Source of the DNA: Pseudomonadales bacterium
GTDB taxonomy: Bacteria > Pseudomonadota > Gammaproteobacteria > Pseudomonadales > Pseudohongiellaceae
Direction: 5' to 3'
NCBI GenBank assembly: GCA_023257655.1
Contig: JALRBQ010000092.1
Coordinates: forward strand, 27,289-91,288
DNA: 64,000 bases
In this document: piece after piece, positions 43,808-52,226 of the stretch
Position numbering within the stretch: the stretch's first letter is position 1
Layout: every line of letters starts with the position of its first letter
Translations under genes and position numbers: made by a program
The notes under the pieces: generated by a model
What the model saw: the letters and a program-made list of their open reading frames with translations, nothing else
What the model was told of the DNA's origin: nothing
The model's database searches: none

Positions 43808-44901
43808 GGCCAGTCCTTCGATGGGGTAATAAAAGAGCCCTGTGAAAATTGCGCCAGTTGCCAGAAAGCGGCAGCGGCACTGGGATCACCTTCAAGCGGC
43901 ATTAAAATCACATTGACTGGAATACCCTCCGGTAATTCTTCAACTGCGGATTCGAACAGCTCGAGCCGTTCCGGCGGAGTAACGAGTGCCTTGGACGAGC
44001 CGCGATCGTTGATCGTCGGCAGGCCGTCAGTGATCAGGAAGATGTTGTCGGGTAGCGGATTCATGTTGGCTATCGCACGGAACACCTTCTCCATATTGGT
44101 GCCTCGCTCCGGTACCAGCTCCCGCAGCCTGGTAATGCCCTGATCCAGCTCGTCGCGATCAGCTACCTCTTGCCATACAGCGGCATCATCAGCGACAAGC
44201 GACGCGTAATTATCGCTGAAGTTCCACAATTGATAGCGACTGGTGATTGGCAACTGGGTCGTAATCCAGTCCACCGTCTTCACTACGCGCTGCCATTTTG
44301 GCGCGTTGCGCTTACTATCGTCAGACATGTTGCGGGTGCGGATAATATTGACAAGAGTACTGTCGAGCATACTCGAAGAGCTGTCGACCAGAATGAGGAT
44401 GCGTTGCCCGCCCAGAAACAGCCCAGACAGGTACTGGCGATTGCCATCACCCAGAAACTGGCGCACGTTATTGCCTTCGTCTTCCAGTGCGCTGGCCTGC
44501 AGGCGCAGCAATTCTTCTTCGAGTGCCTGCACATCGGCACGCATCTGCGCGATATCTTCGACGGTAGCGATGCTCGAGTTTTCCAAAGCGGCCAGCTCCT
44601 GTACCAGCGTGTCTATGGCCTCCTGGATCTGCCGCGCCAGTCCCTCGGCCGTCACCACCTCGAGGCTCACATCCGCCACGGTGTTACGCAAGCGCACCAG
44701 TCCCTCCTCGCCTTCTCGCACCTCCTCATTCAGCAGTGTGATCTCGGCGGTCAGGTTTGGCGTGCTGATGGCCGAGACAGTGCTCGCATGGTCGAGGATC
44801 AGAAAGATAAGAATGACGGCACCAAAACCACAGAACATGACATCCAGGAATGCCAGGCTCAGCGGATTCATCTTCCGTCTTTCGGCTTTCATGTCAGACA
44901 T
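43804..44901 (-). CDS. VWA-domain protein with an ExbD/TolR-like membrane anchor (VWA1)
   Basis: 365 residues, built like VWA2. The anchor helix is about residues 15-37 (LAFLDVMFCGFGAVILIFLI), again with Asp20 in FLDV and the CGFGA motif shared with VWA2. A coiled coil covers about 50-140 and the VWA domain about 165-355, with MIDAS DSSSS (173-177) and FLITDGLPTIND later. The two VWA proteins are similar in anchor but differ in the rest, so a heteromeric pair is likely. It follows the actin-like gene by 10 bases and overlaps VWA2 by 4. Confidence 0.85.
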   Translation of the reverse strand: MSDMKAERRKMNPLSLAFLDVMFCGFGAVILIFLILDHASTVSAISTPNLTAEITLLNEEVREGEEGLVRLRNTVADVSLEVVTAEGLARQIQEAIDTLVQELAALENSSIATVEDIAQMRADVQALEEELLRLQASALEDEGNNVRQFLGDGNRQYLSGLFLGGQRILILVDSSSSMLDSTLVNIIRTRNMSDDSKRNAPKWQRVVKTVDWITTQLPITSRYQLWNFSDNYASLVADDAAVWQEVADRDELDQGITRLRELVPERGTNMEKVFRAIANMNPLPDNIFLITDGLPTINDRGSSKALVTPPERLELFESAVEELPEGIPVNVILMPLEGDPSAAAAFWQLAQFSQGSFITPSKDWP

Positions 44902-44911
44902 GATTGTATCG

Positions 44912-46264
44912 CTACTCGTTACTCACTCTGATAAAGCGTAAGGCATCGGAGTCAGGAGCGAACTGAACGCTGTCCCCGAGTGCCAGTTTCTGTTTGCCAG
45001 TAACCCAGTTGCCGTTGAGCAGGCACTTGCCTGAGGCACAATCGAGGCTGACGCCTGTGGGTGTCACCTGGATATCACCCAGATGCGCTGGCAGGTCCGG
45101 TAACGACACCTGCAGTGTTCCGGGCGTCGCAGCTGTTCCATTCAGCGCAGTCACGTTTTCGATGCGCAGTGACCGCAGCGCTTGAGCCGTATTACGTAGC
45201 AGCACGTGTGTCGGCTGGGCTGTCTTCGTCGCCGGCACCTCCGTTTCTACCCGCGATGTGTTGCCCGGGGAGACTGCCAGCGAGGTAACCAGATGCAGGC
45301 CCTTCTCGCTGCCTGCGATCAGGTCCCGATGAGCAAGACAGGCTCCGATCACGGATTCCGGGGCAATCACGTCTGGCGCGTGGTTGGCTGCCAGCAGGGT
45401 CTTGAATCCTGGCAGAGCCGCAATCGCCGTCGACAGCAGCAGGCGCGGATTACCACTACTTGCGAGGGCGGCGATCTGCTGATTGATCTTCAAGTAGTGA
45501 CCACTCATAGTGCTGACCAGGCTTTCACGAGGAATCTTCGCCGTGTGGGACGTGTTATTGGCCTTCAGTTCCAGAACCAGGCTGTTCTCGGTCTGACCGT
45601 CCTGGAGCCACCAGTGCGGGAGCGCATTGTACAATTGCTGCTCAGTCTCGGCGTTGTGCTGGGGATTGAATCGGCTCTGCTGAATGAAGGCGCTGGTGGC
45701 AAATTGCATCATCAGGTCCATGAAATTCTGGCTGCCTACACCGGGCACCTGGATCACGGAATCGATGCGCATGTGCCCATCCTCCGCTCGCAGTTTCGTC
45801 AACAAAACCTGATGCAGCTGGATATCGGCATAAATCAGTGTCTGGCCGTCTGCGGCGGAGACTGTGGCCGCCAGCGCCGAATCAATCACACCAATCGGAG
45901 TGAATGGACACTGCTTCGAGAGTCCCAGCAGAATTGCCAGCTGCTGTCGGGTAAAGTTGCCGGGTACGGCGAAAATCACGTCGCCGTCAATCCTGGCCTC
46001 ATCTGCAAGATACTTCAAATGTGCGTAGGCGAGGTCCGCGTGATGACGTATGCCATTGCCGTGCACCAGTGGATCGATGCTCAGGTCGTGCCAGAATTTG
46101 TTGTAGCTGTTGGTCGGCTGCACGCGCGCCTGCTGTTCCGCGAGAGTGCCTAGTTGCAGCGTCTTGTTCTGGCTCAGGGCAAATCCGGGACTCTGCAACA
46201 GAATCCCTGTAGAGTCGCCAACAGTAACTGCGGCGTCATTGAATTCGATGACCTTCAGGCTCAT
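44912..46264 (-). CDS. Actin/Hsp70-like (ASKHA-fold) protein with FHA-like C-terminal domain
   Basis: 450 residues with no signal or membrane segment, so cytoplasmic. About residues 90-190 read like the core of an ASKHA ATPase: DVIFAVPGNFTRQQLAILLGL, then GVIDSALAATVS and TLIYADIQLHQVLLTKL, the order seen in Hsp70/PilM-type proteins. Phosphate loops are weakly conserved, so ATPase activity is uncertain. The C-terminus (about 395-450) with CLLNGNWVTGKQKLALGDSVQF resembles an FHA-type fold. It overlaps the ExbB-like gene by 4 bases (ATGA). I infer a cytoplasmic scaffold or switch for the channel, comparable in position to PilM under a pilus machine. Confidence 0.6.
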   Translation of the reverse strand: MSLKVIEFNDAAVTVGDSTGILLQSPGFALSQNKTLQLGTLAEQQARVQPTNSYNKFWHDLSIDPLVHGNGIRHHADLAYAHLKYLADEARIDGDVIFAVPGNFTRQQLAILLGLSKQCPFTPIGVIDSALAATVSAADGQTLIYADIQLHQVLLTKLRAEDGHMRIDSVIQVPGVGSQNFMDLMMQFATSAFIQQSRFNPQHNAETEQQLYNALPHWWLQDGQTENSLVLELKANNTSHTAKIPRESLVSTMSGHYLKINQQIAALASSGNPRLLLSTAIAALPGFKTLLAANHAPDVIAPESVIGACLAHRDLIAGSEKGLHLVTSLAVSPGNTSRVETEVPATKTAQPTHVLLRNTAQALRSLRIENVTALNGTAATPGTLQVSLPDLPAHLGDIQVTPTGVSLDCASGKCLLNGNWVTGKQKLALGDSVQFAPDSDALRFIRVSNE

Positions 46265-47076
46265 AGACGTGTGTCTCGCTCTGGCACCTGCAAGTGCCGG
46301 ATCAGGTTTTCATCACAGTAATTCTCGCAGTCGAGTACCAGTCGATCCTGAATCAGCTGCAACTGGTGCAGTATGAACATCAGAAAAATACTGACGACCA
46401 GTGCAACGAAGGTGGAATTGAAAGCGACGCCCAGGCTCACCGTCACGCCGACGATGTCCCCGCTCACAGCCTGATAAGCCTGACCCAGCGCGGTACCGAT
46501 ACCGCGCACCGTGCCAAGGAAGCCGATGGACGGAATCGCCCAGGCGATGTACCTGACAATACTCAATTCAGTCTCCATTCGATCCGCCGCTGTCTCGCAG
46601 GTTGCCTTCACGACTGAAGAGACATCCTGGATATCCCGCGTGCTCTGAAACCGATGCAGACCTGCCAGCAGCGCTCGCGGCAGCAGGAAATCGCGCTGAC
46701 CCTCCGGCAGCGCCTGAACCGGTCGCGCGAAATTGCGGGCATCTTCCGGCAGAATGCTGGTGCCATCGCCTACCGGCACCAGGGCACGTTCGAGTAGCTT
46801 GCGTTCACGCAGGGTCTTCTGTGCCTTCATGCCGATGATTGCCATCGCCCATAGCATGAGAATAATGCAGGTCTCCTGTTCATAGTCGCGCAGGATGATG
46901 TAGAAGGATCTTTCCGGCACAAAATTCGGGTCAGTCTGCTGCAGAAGATTCTGCTGCTCTTGAATCAGATCGGCATTGGGCCTGATCAGGGTGACGTAGG
47001 TGGCGTGCACGACGATGAACGCGAAAATCAGCGCCGCCACCTGATAGAACGCCTCTGACAACATGCCTTGTTTCAT
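46261..47076 (-). CDS. MotA/TolQ/ExbB family proton channel
   Basis: 271 residues. Four hydrophobic segments: about 10-30, 70-86, 178-200 and 209-232. The signature PSIGFLGTVRGIGTAL (third segment) and GVTVSLGVAFNSTFVALVVSI (fourth segment) correspond to the pore-lining helices of TolQ/ExbB. The cytoplasmic loop between segments 2 and 3 is about 90 residues. AAGGA lies 8 bases before the ATG. No ordinary ExbD/TolR gene follows; two VWA proteins with ExbD-like anchors sit two genes downstream, the likely partners. Confidence 0.92.
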   Translation of the reverse strand: MKQGMLSEAFYQVAALIFAFIVVHATYVTLIRPNADLIQEQQNLLQQTDPNFVPERSFYIILRDYEQETCIILMLWAMAIIGMKAQKTLRERKLLERALVPVGDGTSILPEDARNFARPVQALPEGQRDFLLPRALLAGLHRFQSTRDIQDVSSVVKATCETAADRMETELSIVRYIAWAIPSIGFLGTVRGIGTALGQAYQAVSGDIVGVTVSLGVAFNSTFVALVVSIFLMFILHQLQLIQDRLVLDCENYCDENLIRHLQVPERDTRL

Positions 47077-47100
47077 AGCTGCTTCCTTCTTGTGTTTGCC

Positions 47101-47385
47101 CTAGATGTCGATTGGAAACGAAACACCCAGGTCTTGCGAAATCTCTTCGGTGGGGATGAAGCGACGATTGCCCTGTTCATCCTCTTCCTGCGACTGCGCA
47201 TCGGCGTCGATGTCAGCAAGAATCAGGTCAGTGCCGGGCTCGGAATTGGCCGGTGTTTCTATCGGCGCGGCCTGCAGTATCTCCTCATCGTCTGGCGCCG
47301 GAGGCGTCGTCTGCTGTGGCGCATTGTCAGCTGCCAGCGTTAGAGAGGTCAGGCCCAGCATTATCAGAATCAACAGCAGTCGCAT
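47101..47385 (-). CDS. Small acidic secreted protein of the envelope cluster
   Basis: 94 residues. A signal peptide (about 1-18, ending TLA before ADNA) precedes a Pro/Ala/Glu-rich acidic linker-like chain ending EISQDLGVSFPIDI. No fold is predicted and no family recognised. The start is supported by GAGGA 7 bases upstream, inside the end of the FGE gene, whose stop is 3 bases away. Its length, secretion and position suggest a periplasmic adaptor or plug subunit; this is inference. Confidence 0.65.
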   Translation of the reverse strand: MRLLLILIMLGLTSLTLAADNAPQQTTPPAPDDEEILQAAPIETPANSEPGTDLILADIDADAQSQEEDEQGNRRFIPTEEISQDLGVSFPIDI

Positions 47386-47388
47386 GGC

Positions 47389-49464
47389 TTAGTCCTCGAG
47401 GTAACGGGCGACGCGAAAACCAACGTCGTCTCTTGGCTCTTCGCCAAAGTCGCGGAATGAGAGGCGCAATTCAGTCACTGATCCATGGGCCCAACTGGAA
47501 CCGCGAATTGAATGGAACTGCCCCTCGGTAGGTCCGAGCGGGTCGACCTCTACACCTCCCAGCGCACCCAGGGCACCGTAGTAGTCGTGCACCCACTCGG
47601 CAACGTTGCCGGCAAGATCGTACAGACCATACTGGTTCGGCGTGAACGAACCGACCGGGGCCGTGCCCAGATAGCTGTCATCGTAGTCAAACAACACCTG
47701 TCCCAGATAATTGCGGCTTGTGACGTCCGCGAAGTTGCCTGCCTTCGGTGGCGGTGGCAAATTCTCGCCCCAGGAATATTTGCGCTGCACGCCACTACCA
47801 TCGGTGCGCGCTGCCCATTCCCACTCCGCCTCGGTGGGCAGTCGGTATCCGGTGGCCTCCGGATTGAAACCAACCACATCCTCACCATCCACTTCGTAGA
47901 AATGCGGCAGGGATTCCTGATCACTGAGCCAGTTGCAATAGCGCGCCGCCTGAGCCCAGGTGATCCTCACCACAGGCTGGGACTCATTATTCAGGGTCAG
48001 GCCCTGCACCGTACCCGAGCTGTGTTCAGAATCGAACTCTCGGAACTGGGCGTTGGTGACCTCGTGCAGGCCGAGATAAAAAGGCTTGTCCAGCCGGATG
48101 TCACGCAGCGCCTCATTCGGCCGTCGGCCGGCCTCCCGTCGCGAGGCGCCCATCGTATAGGCCCCGGGATAGAACAGCTTCAGATTCTGTCCTGCCGCCG
48201 TTGTAATCATCGGTTTGATTTGTTCCTGTCGCGCCTGTTCCAGGGATTTCAGCGTCACCCGAATCTCCTGATCGAGGCCGGGACGGGAGGTAAACTCGGT
48301 CGTGTAGGGGACGTAACCCGCCTTGCGAATTTCAATGACCTGACTCGCTGCCATCAGCTCGAGGGTCTGGTTGGCAGCTCCGCGCAATTCACCATTGATA
48401 TACAGCTCCGCATCTGCCGGGATACTGCTGATGCGGACACTGGCCATTACCGGGTCCAGCGAGATATTCAGTTCGCGCTCCTGATCCGGCTGTGTGCGTA
48501 CCGTGGACTTGCTGGACTGATAGCCGTTCTTGAAGAACGTGAGTTCATGGTTCTGATTCGGGGTAAGGGCGACTTCCAGAGGAGTCAGTCCGCGGAATTC
48601 GCCGTCAATTGTGACACTCGCTTCGGTCGGTGTGGACCGGATGAAGACCAGCCCATCGGCTGGCACGAACGTAACCTGGGGGACGGCGAAATCCTCGCCG
48701 GCAATGATATCAAACTCGTCCTGCCAGGCCTTGTGGCCAGACAGCTTGAGTACGATGTCGCGCTGCCCTTGCAGGATTTCGGTATTGAGCGGGGTCTTGC
48801 CGACGACAGTGCCATCGACCAGCACATCGGCACCGCTCGGTGCGGTAGTGATGCTGACGACGGCCCAGGCCGGCTGCAGACGCGCCTCGAATCGCTGGGG
48901 CTGGGATCGTCCCTCGATCGTAACCGCCTCGCCGAAGTCGAGATAGCGGTCGCGAGACAGCGTGAGTTGATGCGGGCCGGGTTCTATGGGTACATCCACC
49001 AGTGGTGTCACACCGATATCGACACCGTCAATCTGCACACGCGCACCTTCCATACCGGTACTCGTGATCGTCACGATGCCCGGTAGTTTGCGCATGATGA
49101 ATTCGTGCGTCTGGGTTTGCTCGTTGTTGACGAGAAGTTGGGTCTCCGTGTCGTGGTAACCCACGTTGGTGAGCTTGAGACGATAGGAACCGGTGCGAAT
49201 GAGATAACGCTGACCCAGCTTGAAGTTCCAGCCATCCTCGATCTCGATTTGTGCGGTAATGGGATGGACCTCAACAAACACCGATCGTGCCGTCAGTACG
49301 AACCAGGCCGCCGTTATCGACACCACCATGAATGCAACGACGACAACGTGAGTCCAGTGAAACCGGTATTTGACCAGACGTTCTTTATGTTCGAACGGAG
49401 TAAACTCGATCGGGACGATCAGATCATCATCGTGTGGCGTAGTAAGATCGTCCCTGCGTTCCAT
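47389..49464 (-). CDS. Membrane-anchored PEGA-repeat protein with C-terminal FGE/SUMF1 fold
   Basis: 691 residues. A cytoplasmic N-terminus (about 1-36), one membrane helix (about 38-58), then four or five PEGA-type repeats (about 130-400; e.g. SGADVLVDGTVVGKTPL and TEASVTIDGEFRGLTPLEV). The C-terminal domain (about 425-690) has the formylglycine-generating-enzyme fold: FYLGLHEVTNAQFREF, RLPTEAEWEWAART, LYDLAGNVAEWVHDYY, SIRGSSWAHG and DDVGFRVAR. The two active-site cysteines of true FGE are absent, so it is probably structural or binding rather than catalytic. It starts 1 base after the preceding gene stops. Confidence 0.88.
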   Translation of the reverse strand: MERRDDLTTPHDDDLIVPIEFTPFEHKERLVKYRFHWTHVVVVAFMVVSITAAWFVLTARSVFVEVHPITAQIEIEDGWNFKLGQRYLIRTGSYRLKLTNVGYHDTETQLLVNNEQTQTHEFIMRKLPGIVTITSTGMEGARVQIDGVDIGVTPLVDVPIEPGPHQLTLSRDRYLDFGEAVTIEGRSQPQRFEARLQPAWAVVSITTAPSGADVLVDGTVVGKTPLNTEILQGQRDIVLKLSGHKAWQDEFDIIAGEDFAVPQVTFVPADGLVFIRSTPTEASVTIDGEFRGLTPLEVALTPNQNHELTFFKNGYQSSKSTVRTQPDQERELNISLDPVMASVRISSIPADAELYINGELRGAANQTLELMAASQVIEIRKAGYVPYTTEFTSRPGLDQEIRVTLKSLEQARQEQIKPMITTAAGQNLKLFYPGAYTMGASRREAGRRPNEALRDIRLDKPFYLGLHEVTNAQFREFDSEHSSGTVQGLTLNNESQPVVRITWAQAARYCNWLSDQESLPHFYEVDGEDVVGFNPEATGYRLPTEAEWEWAARTDGSGVQRKYSWGENLPPPPKAGNFADVTSRNYLGQVLFDYDDSYLGTAPVGSFTPNQYGLYDLAGNVAEWVHDYYGALGALGGVEVDPLGPTEGQFHSIRGSSWAHGSVTELRLSFRDFGEEPRDDVGFRVARYLED

Positions 49465-49465
49465 A

Positions 49466-50998
49466 TCAGCGCCTGCTCGCAGAAACTACTGGCTCATCAC
49501 AGCGTACGACGACGACACCGGGGGTGAGGCCGAATCCGACGGTAAATTCCTCGCGCACTTCGCGATAGCCACTGCGTTTGCCGACTGCGACGTAGTTGCC
49601 GGGTTTCAGCGACAAGGACTTGGATTCAAACAGGCCAAGCTCGCCTACGCGCAACAAGGTCACTTTGGTGACGTTGTCAGAGGTAAATTGAATGGGAATT
49701 GGAACCTGTGAGGCTTCCAGCAGTTCCTGCAGGCGATCGAGTTGCTGTTGTAACCGGGCACCGGGTTCGTCGATGGCTCGGCCGGTAAAATAGACGTCCC
49801 GTGTCTGTTGAAACACCGCGTCTTCGGCGAAGCGCTCCGGATTGGCAATGGCGCTAACCAGCAGACGATCCAGTTGTGCCCGTTTCGCGGCGTAGTCCCG
49901 GCCGTCGATGGCGAACACCAGGTTGGCGTCGATGGCGAGTACATCCTCATAGGAGTCCACCGCATCCTGCCACCGTTCCTCGGCCTCTGCGGCACCGATC
50001 AACCCGCGCAAGCGATTGATCTCGGCGTTATCGATGGCATTCTCGGCTTGCACGATTGCCGCCAGGGCCTGCTCCTTGTTGACGCCGACATTGGCGGCGC
50101 GTTGAAAGGCGGCAATGGCTGCTTCCGGCTCACCGTCTTCGAGCAGCATATAGCCACTAGACATGATCCGCGAAAATTCCAGATCGGTGAGTCGGGCTGA
50201 GACTTCATCAATCTTTTCACGGGCGTAATCGTTGTAACTGTCGAGGTTGACTGCCGCACGGTAATTGCCGCGCGCCGCTTCCAGCTCATTGTTCGCCAAT
50301 TGCTCGTCAGCCAGCTCGATGAGCCGACTGACTTCGTCAAGTGTCGATGCCCGCCTGGCGCCGATCTGCGCACTCGAATTCGTCGGATCGAGTAGCAGGG
50401 CCAGCTCAAATTTTTCTGATGCGAGGTCGGCGTTCTCGGCATCCATTGCGTTCTGTGCATCGATCAGAATGCGCGCCACCGCTGCAGGAACGCTTGCCAG
50501 AATTGCCGTCAATGCATCGCGTCCGTTGGCGTAATTGTCGCGCGCCAATTCGAAGTCCTGATTGCGGTAATACTCATCGCCGATGTTGGCCAATGACAGG
50601 GCGTCGGCATAATCATCGACTGCCCAGGACTTGACCTGCTTCTCATCGAGCAATCGCTGCTGCTCCAGCAATTCTGCCAGCACATCCTGGGCTGCTTTGC
50701 GCTGGAGGGCACGTTGGGCTTCTTCGAACGGGGAGATTGTCGGTCCGGTGTTGCTCACCGACTGCGGGCTTCGCTCGGCGATGTCGACGCGCCGCTCAAG
50801 TGGCAGCTCGTATTCGCTCACGACCGTTGGTAACACAAAGACGACAAACAGCGCTACAATCACGAGACCACCGAGTGCAATCCACACGAGGGCCGAAGGT
50901 TGTGTTTTGGGTGCCGGAGCGAGCTGCTGGGAAAATAGCGGACTGTCGTTCAGGTCAAAATCAACGGGTTCAATCTTGTCGATATCTTTGTCGTCCAT
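49466..50998 (-). CDS. Membrane-anchored TPR/coiled-coil protein with PEGA-like C-terminus
   Basis: 510 residues from ATG 50998; longer frames begin in non-coding sequence. After an acidic cytoplasmic N-terminus there is one membrane helix (about 36-60) and then about 330 residues of helical repeats with TPR-like pairs (e.g. ELARDNYANGRDALTAIL and EPEAAIAAFQRAANVG). The last ~70 residues (LSLKPGNYVAVGKRSGYREVREEF) look like a PEGA domain, as in the next gene. It lies 43 bases after the upstream lipoprotein gene and 1 base before the FGE gene. Probably a periplasmic scaffold fixed in the inner membrane. Confidence 0.75.
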   Translation of the reverse strand: MDDKDIDKIEPVDFDLNDSPLFSQQLAPAPKTQPSALVWIALGGLVIVALFVVFVLPTVVSEYELPLERRVDIAERSPQSVSNTGPTISPFEEAQRALQRKAAQDVLAELLEQQRLLDEKQVKSWAVDDYADALSLANIGDEYYRNQDFELARDNYANGRDALTAILASVPAAVARILIDAQNAMDAENADLASEKFELALLLDPTNSSAQIGARRASTLDEVSRLIELADEQLANNELEAARGNYRAAVNLDSYNDYAREKIDEVSARLTDLEFSRIMSSGYMLLEDGEPEAAIAAFQRAANVGVNKEQALAAIVQAENAIDNAEINRLRGLIGAAEAEERWQDAVDSYEDVLAIDANLVFAIDGRDYAAKRAQLDRLLVSAIANPERFAEDAVFQQTRDVYFTGRAIDEPGARLQQQLDRLQELLEASQVPIPIQFTSDNVTKVTLLRVGELGLFESKSLSLKPGNYVAVGKRSGYREVREEFTVGFGLTPGVVVVRCDEPVVSASRR

Positions 50999-51041
50999 AT
51001 CGCACTCTATGGGTGGAGAATACCACTTCGGTTTACGGCGC

Positions 51042-52226
51042 CTACAAGGTACCGAGTTCAGCCGCGTACATGTCAGCCAGAATTTCCTTCCACTGGCTGT
51101 ACTGTTCCTCGACGGTGCCACTCAAAGTGATGGTGCGATCTTCGAGATTGATCACTCGGGGAGCGACTTCGTTCTCCAGCGACTGACCCAACTCTTCCAA
51201 TGCTTCCACGTGAATCTTGGCTTCAGCCTGCTTGTCGAAACCACTCTTGATCAGATATGCGCCTGCGCCAACACCTACAGCACCGCCGGTCTGGGTGGCG
51301 TAGTTGCCACCATTGGTCGCCGCAGCGAGACCACCGAGCACGGCCGCCGTGCCTGCAAGGAAACGGCGCTTGGCCGAAGCACGCAACTCGCGCAGTTCGA
51401 CGGTTTCGTCGTAGCTCTGTTCGCGCCAGGAATCATAAGGCAGCCGCATCTGTCGCGTGTAGGTCGCGTAATAGTCTTGTACGGTATCGATAAACATGAA
51501 GTCGCGCTCGCGGATATCGCGGATGCGGTTCAACAATGGATCGTTGTCGGCTGGCAGGGCAGCGAGTGTGTAATAGCCGCGGCGATCCTGTGTCAGATAC
51601 TCGGAGAAGGCATCCGGGGAGAAGCGCTGTGCAAACAGCATTTCAGAGACGGTGCGAATCTCGACGATGCGGTTCTCCTTGATGTTGGCCTTGCGAAATT
51701 CCAGCAGATCGTTGGCGATGTTGTTGTAAATAACCTGAAACGGATCGTTCTGTTGCCGTTGAGAGGGGTCATAGGCAAATTGACTGATGACCTCATCATA
51801 TTCCTTGGTGTACCACTCGCGACCGGTTGAGTCACTCACGGTGATGCGCAGCGCCATCTCCTCTCCATTGGACTGCAAAATAGTGCCATGTATCACTATA
51901 TCCATCGGGCTGGAATTATTGGGCAGCAATCGCACAATACCCCAGTTGCCGGATCGCTGCAGCGTCTCGGACAACAGGAAAGGTGCGTAGCGGGCTTCGG
52001 CAACCCGAATCTGGTCGTTGGTTGTATCTTCTTCGCTGCGTTTGATCTCATCGATACCGGGATCGAAAATAGCGATGCCTACATCCAGCAGCAATTCTTC
52101 AGGCAGGTTCTGCGAGTCCTGGATTACCGGGGTATAGGTCGTGGACTTGACCGTGTGAGTCGCACACGCGCTCACCGCGCACGCAATCAGCAACAAACCA
52201 AAAATTCTGTGCAATTGAAGTCTCAT
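51042..52226 (-). CDS. Predicted outer-membrane lipoprotein with a glycine-zipper-like segment
   Basis: 394 residues. The lipobox SAC is at about residue 21, with Ala after the Cys. The mature protein includes VGIAIFDPGIDE (about 49-60), DIVIHGTILQSNGEEMAL (about 109-126) and, near residues 290-330, a small-residue stretch with repeated Gly/Ala (AVLGGLAAATNGG, GGAVGVGAGAYL) that resembles a membrane-inserting glycine zipper. No family is assigned. Its start overlaps the stop of the poly-serine gene by 4 bases (ATGA), so the two are translated together. Confidence 0.72.
   Translation of the reverse strand: MRLQLHRIFGLLLIACAVSACATHTVKSTTYTPVIQDSQNLPEELLLDVGIAIFDPGIDEIKRSEEDTTNDQIRVAEARYAPFLLSETLQRSGNWGIVRLLPNNSSPMDIVIHGTILQSNGEEMALRITVSDSTGREWYTKEYDEVISQFAYDPSQRQQNDPFQVIYNNIANDLLEFRKANIKENRIVEIRTVSEMLFAQRFSPDAFSEYLTQDRRGYYTLAALPADNDPLLNRIRDIRERDFMFIDTVQDYYATYTRQMRLPYDSWREQSYDETVELRELRASAKRRFLAGTAAVLGGLAAATNGGNYATQTGGAVGVGAGAYLIKSGFDKQAEAKIHVEALEELGQSLENEVAPRVINLEDRTITLSGTVEEQYSQWKEILADMYAAELGTL

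Noticed and set aside
47512..49086. A 524-codon open frame on the plus strand opposite the PEGA/FGE gene
   Set aside because: Composition reflects the complementary strand of a real gene; no domain or start signal. Similar long antisense frames at 40284-41390, 45206-46153 and 3540-4151 were rejected for the same reason.
50999..51121. Longer start for the TPR/coiled-coil membrane protein
   Set aside because: The extra 41 residues are read from the antisense-like end of the neighbouring gene and would bury the acidic N-terminus; ATG 50998 fits the topology of the next gene's product.
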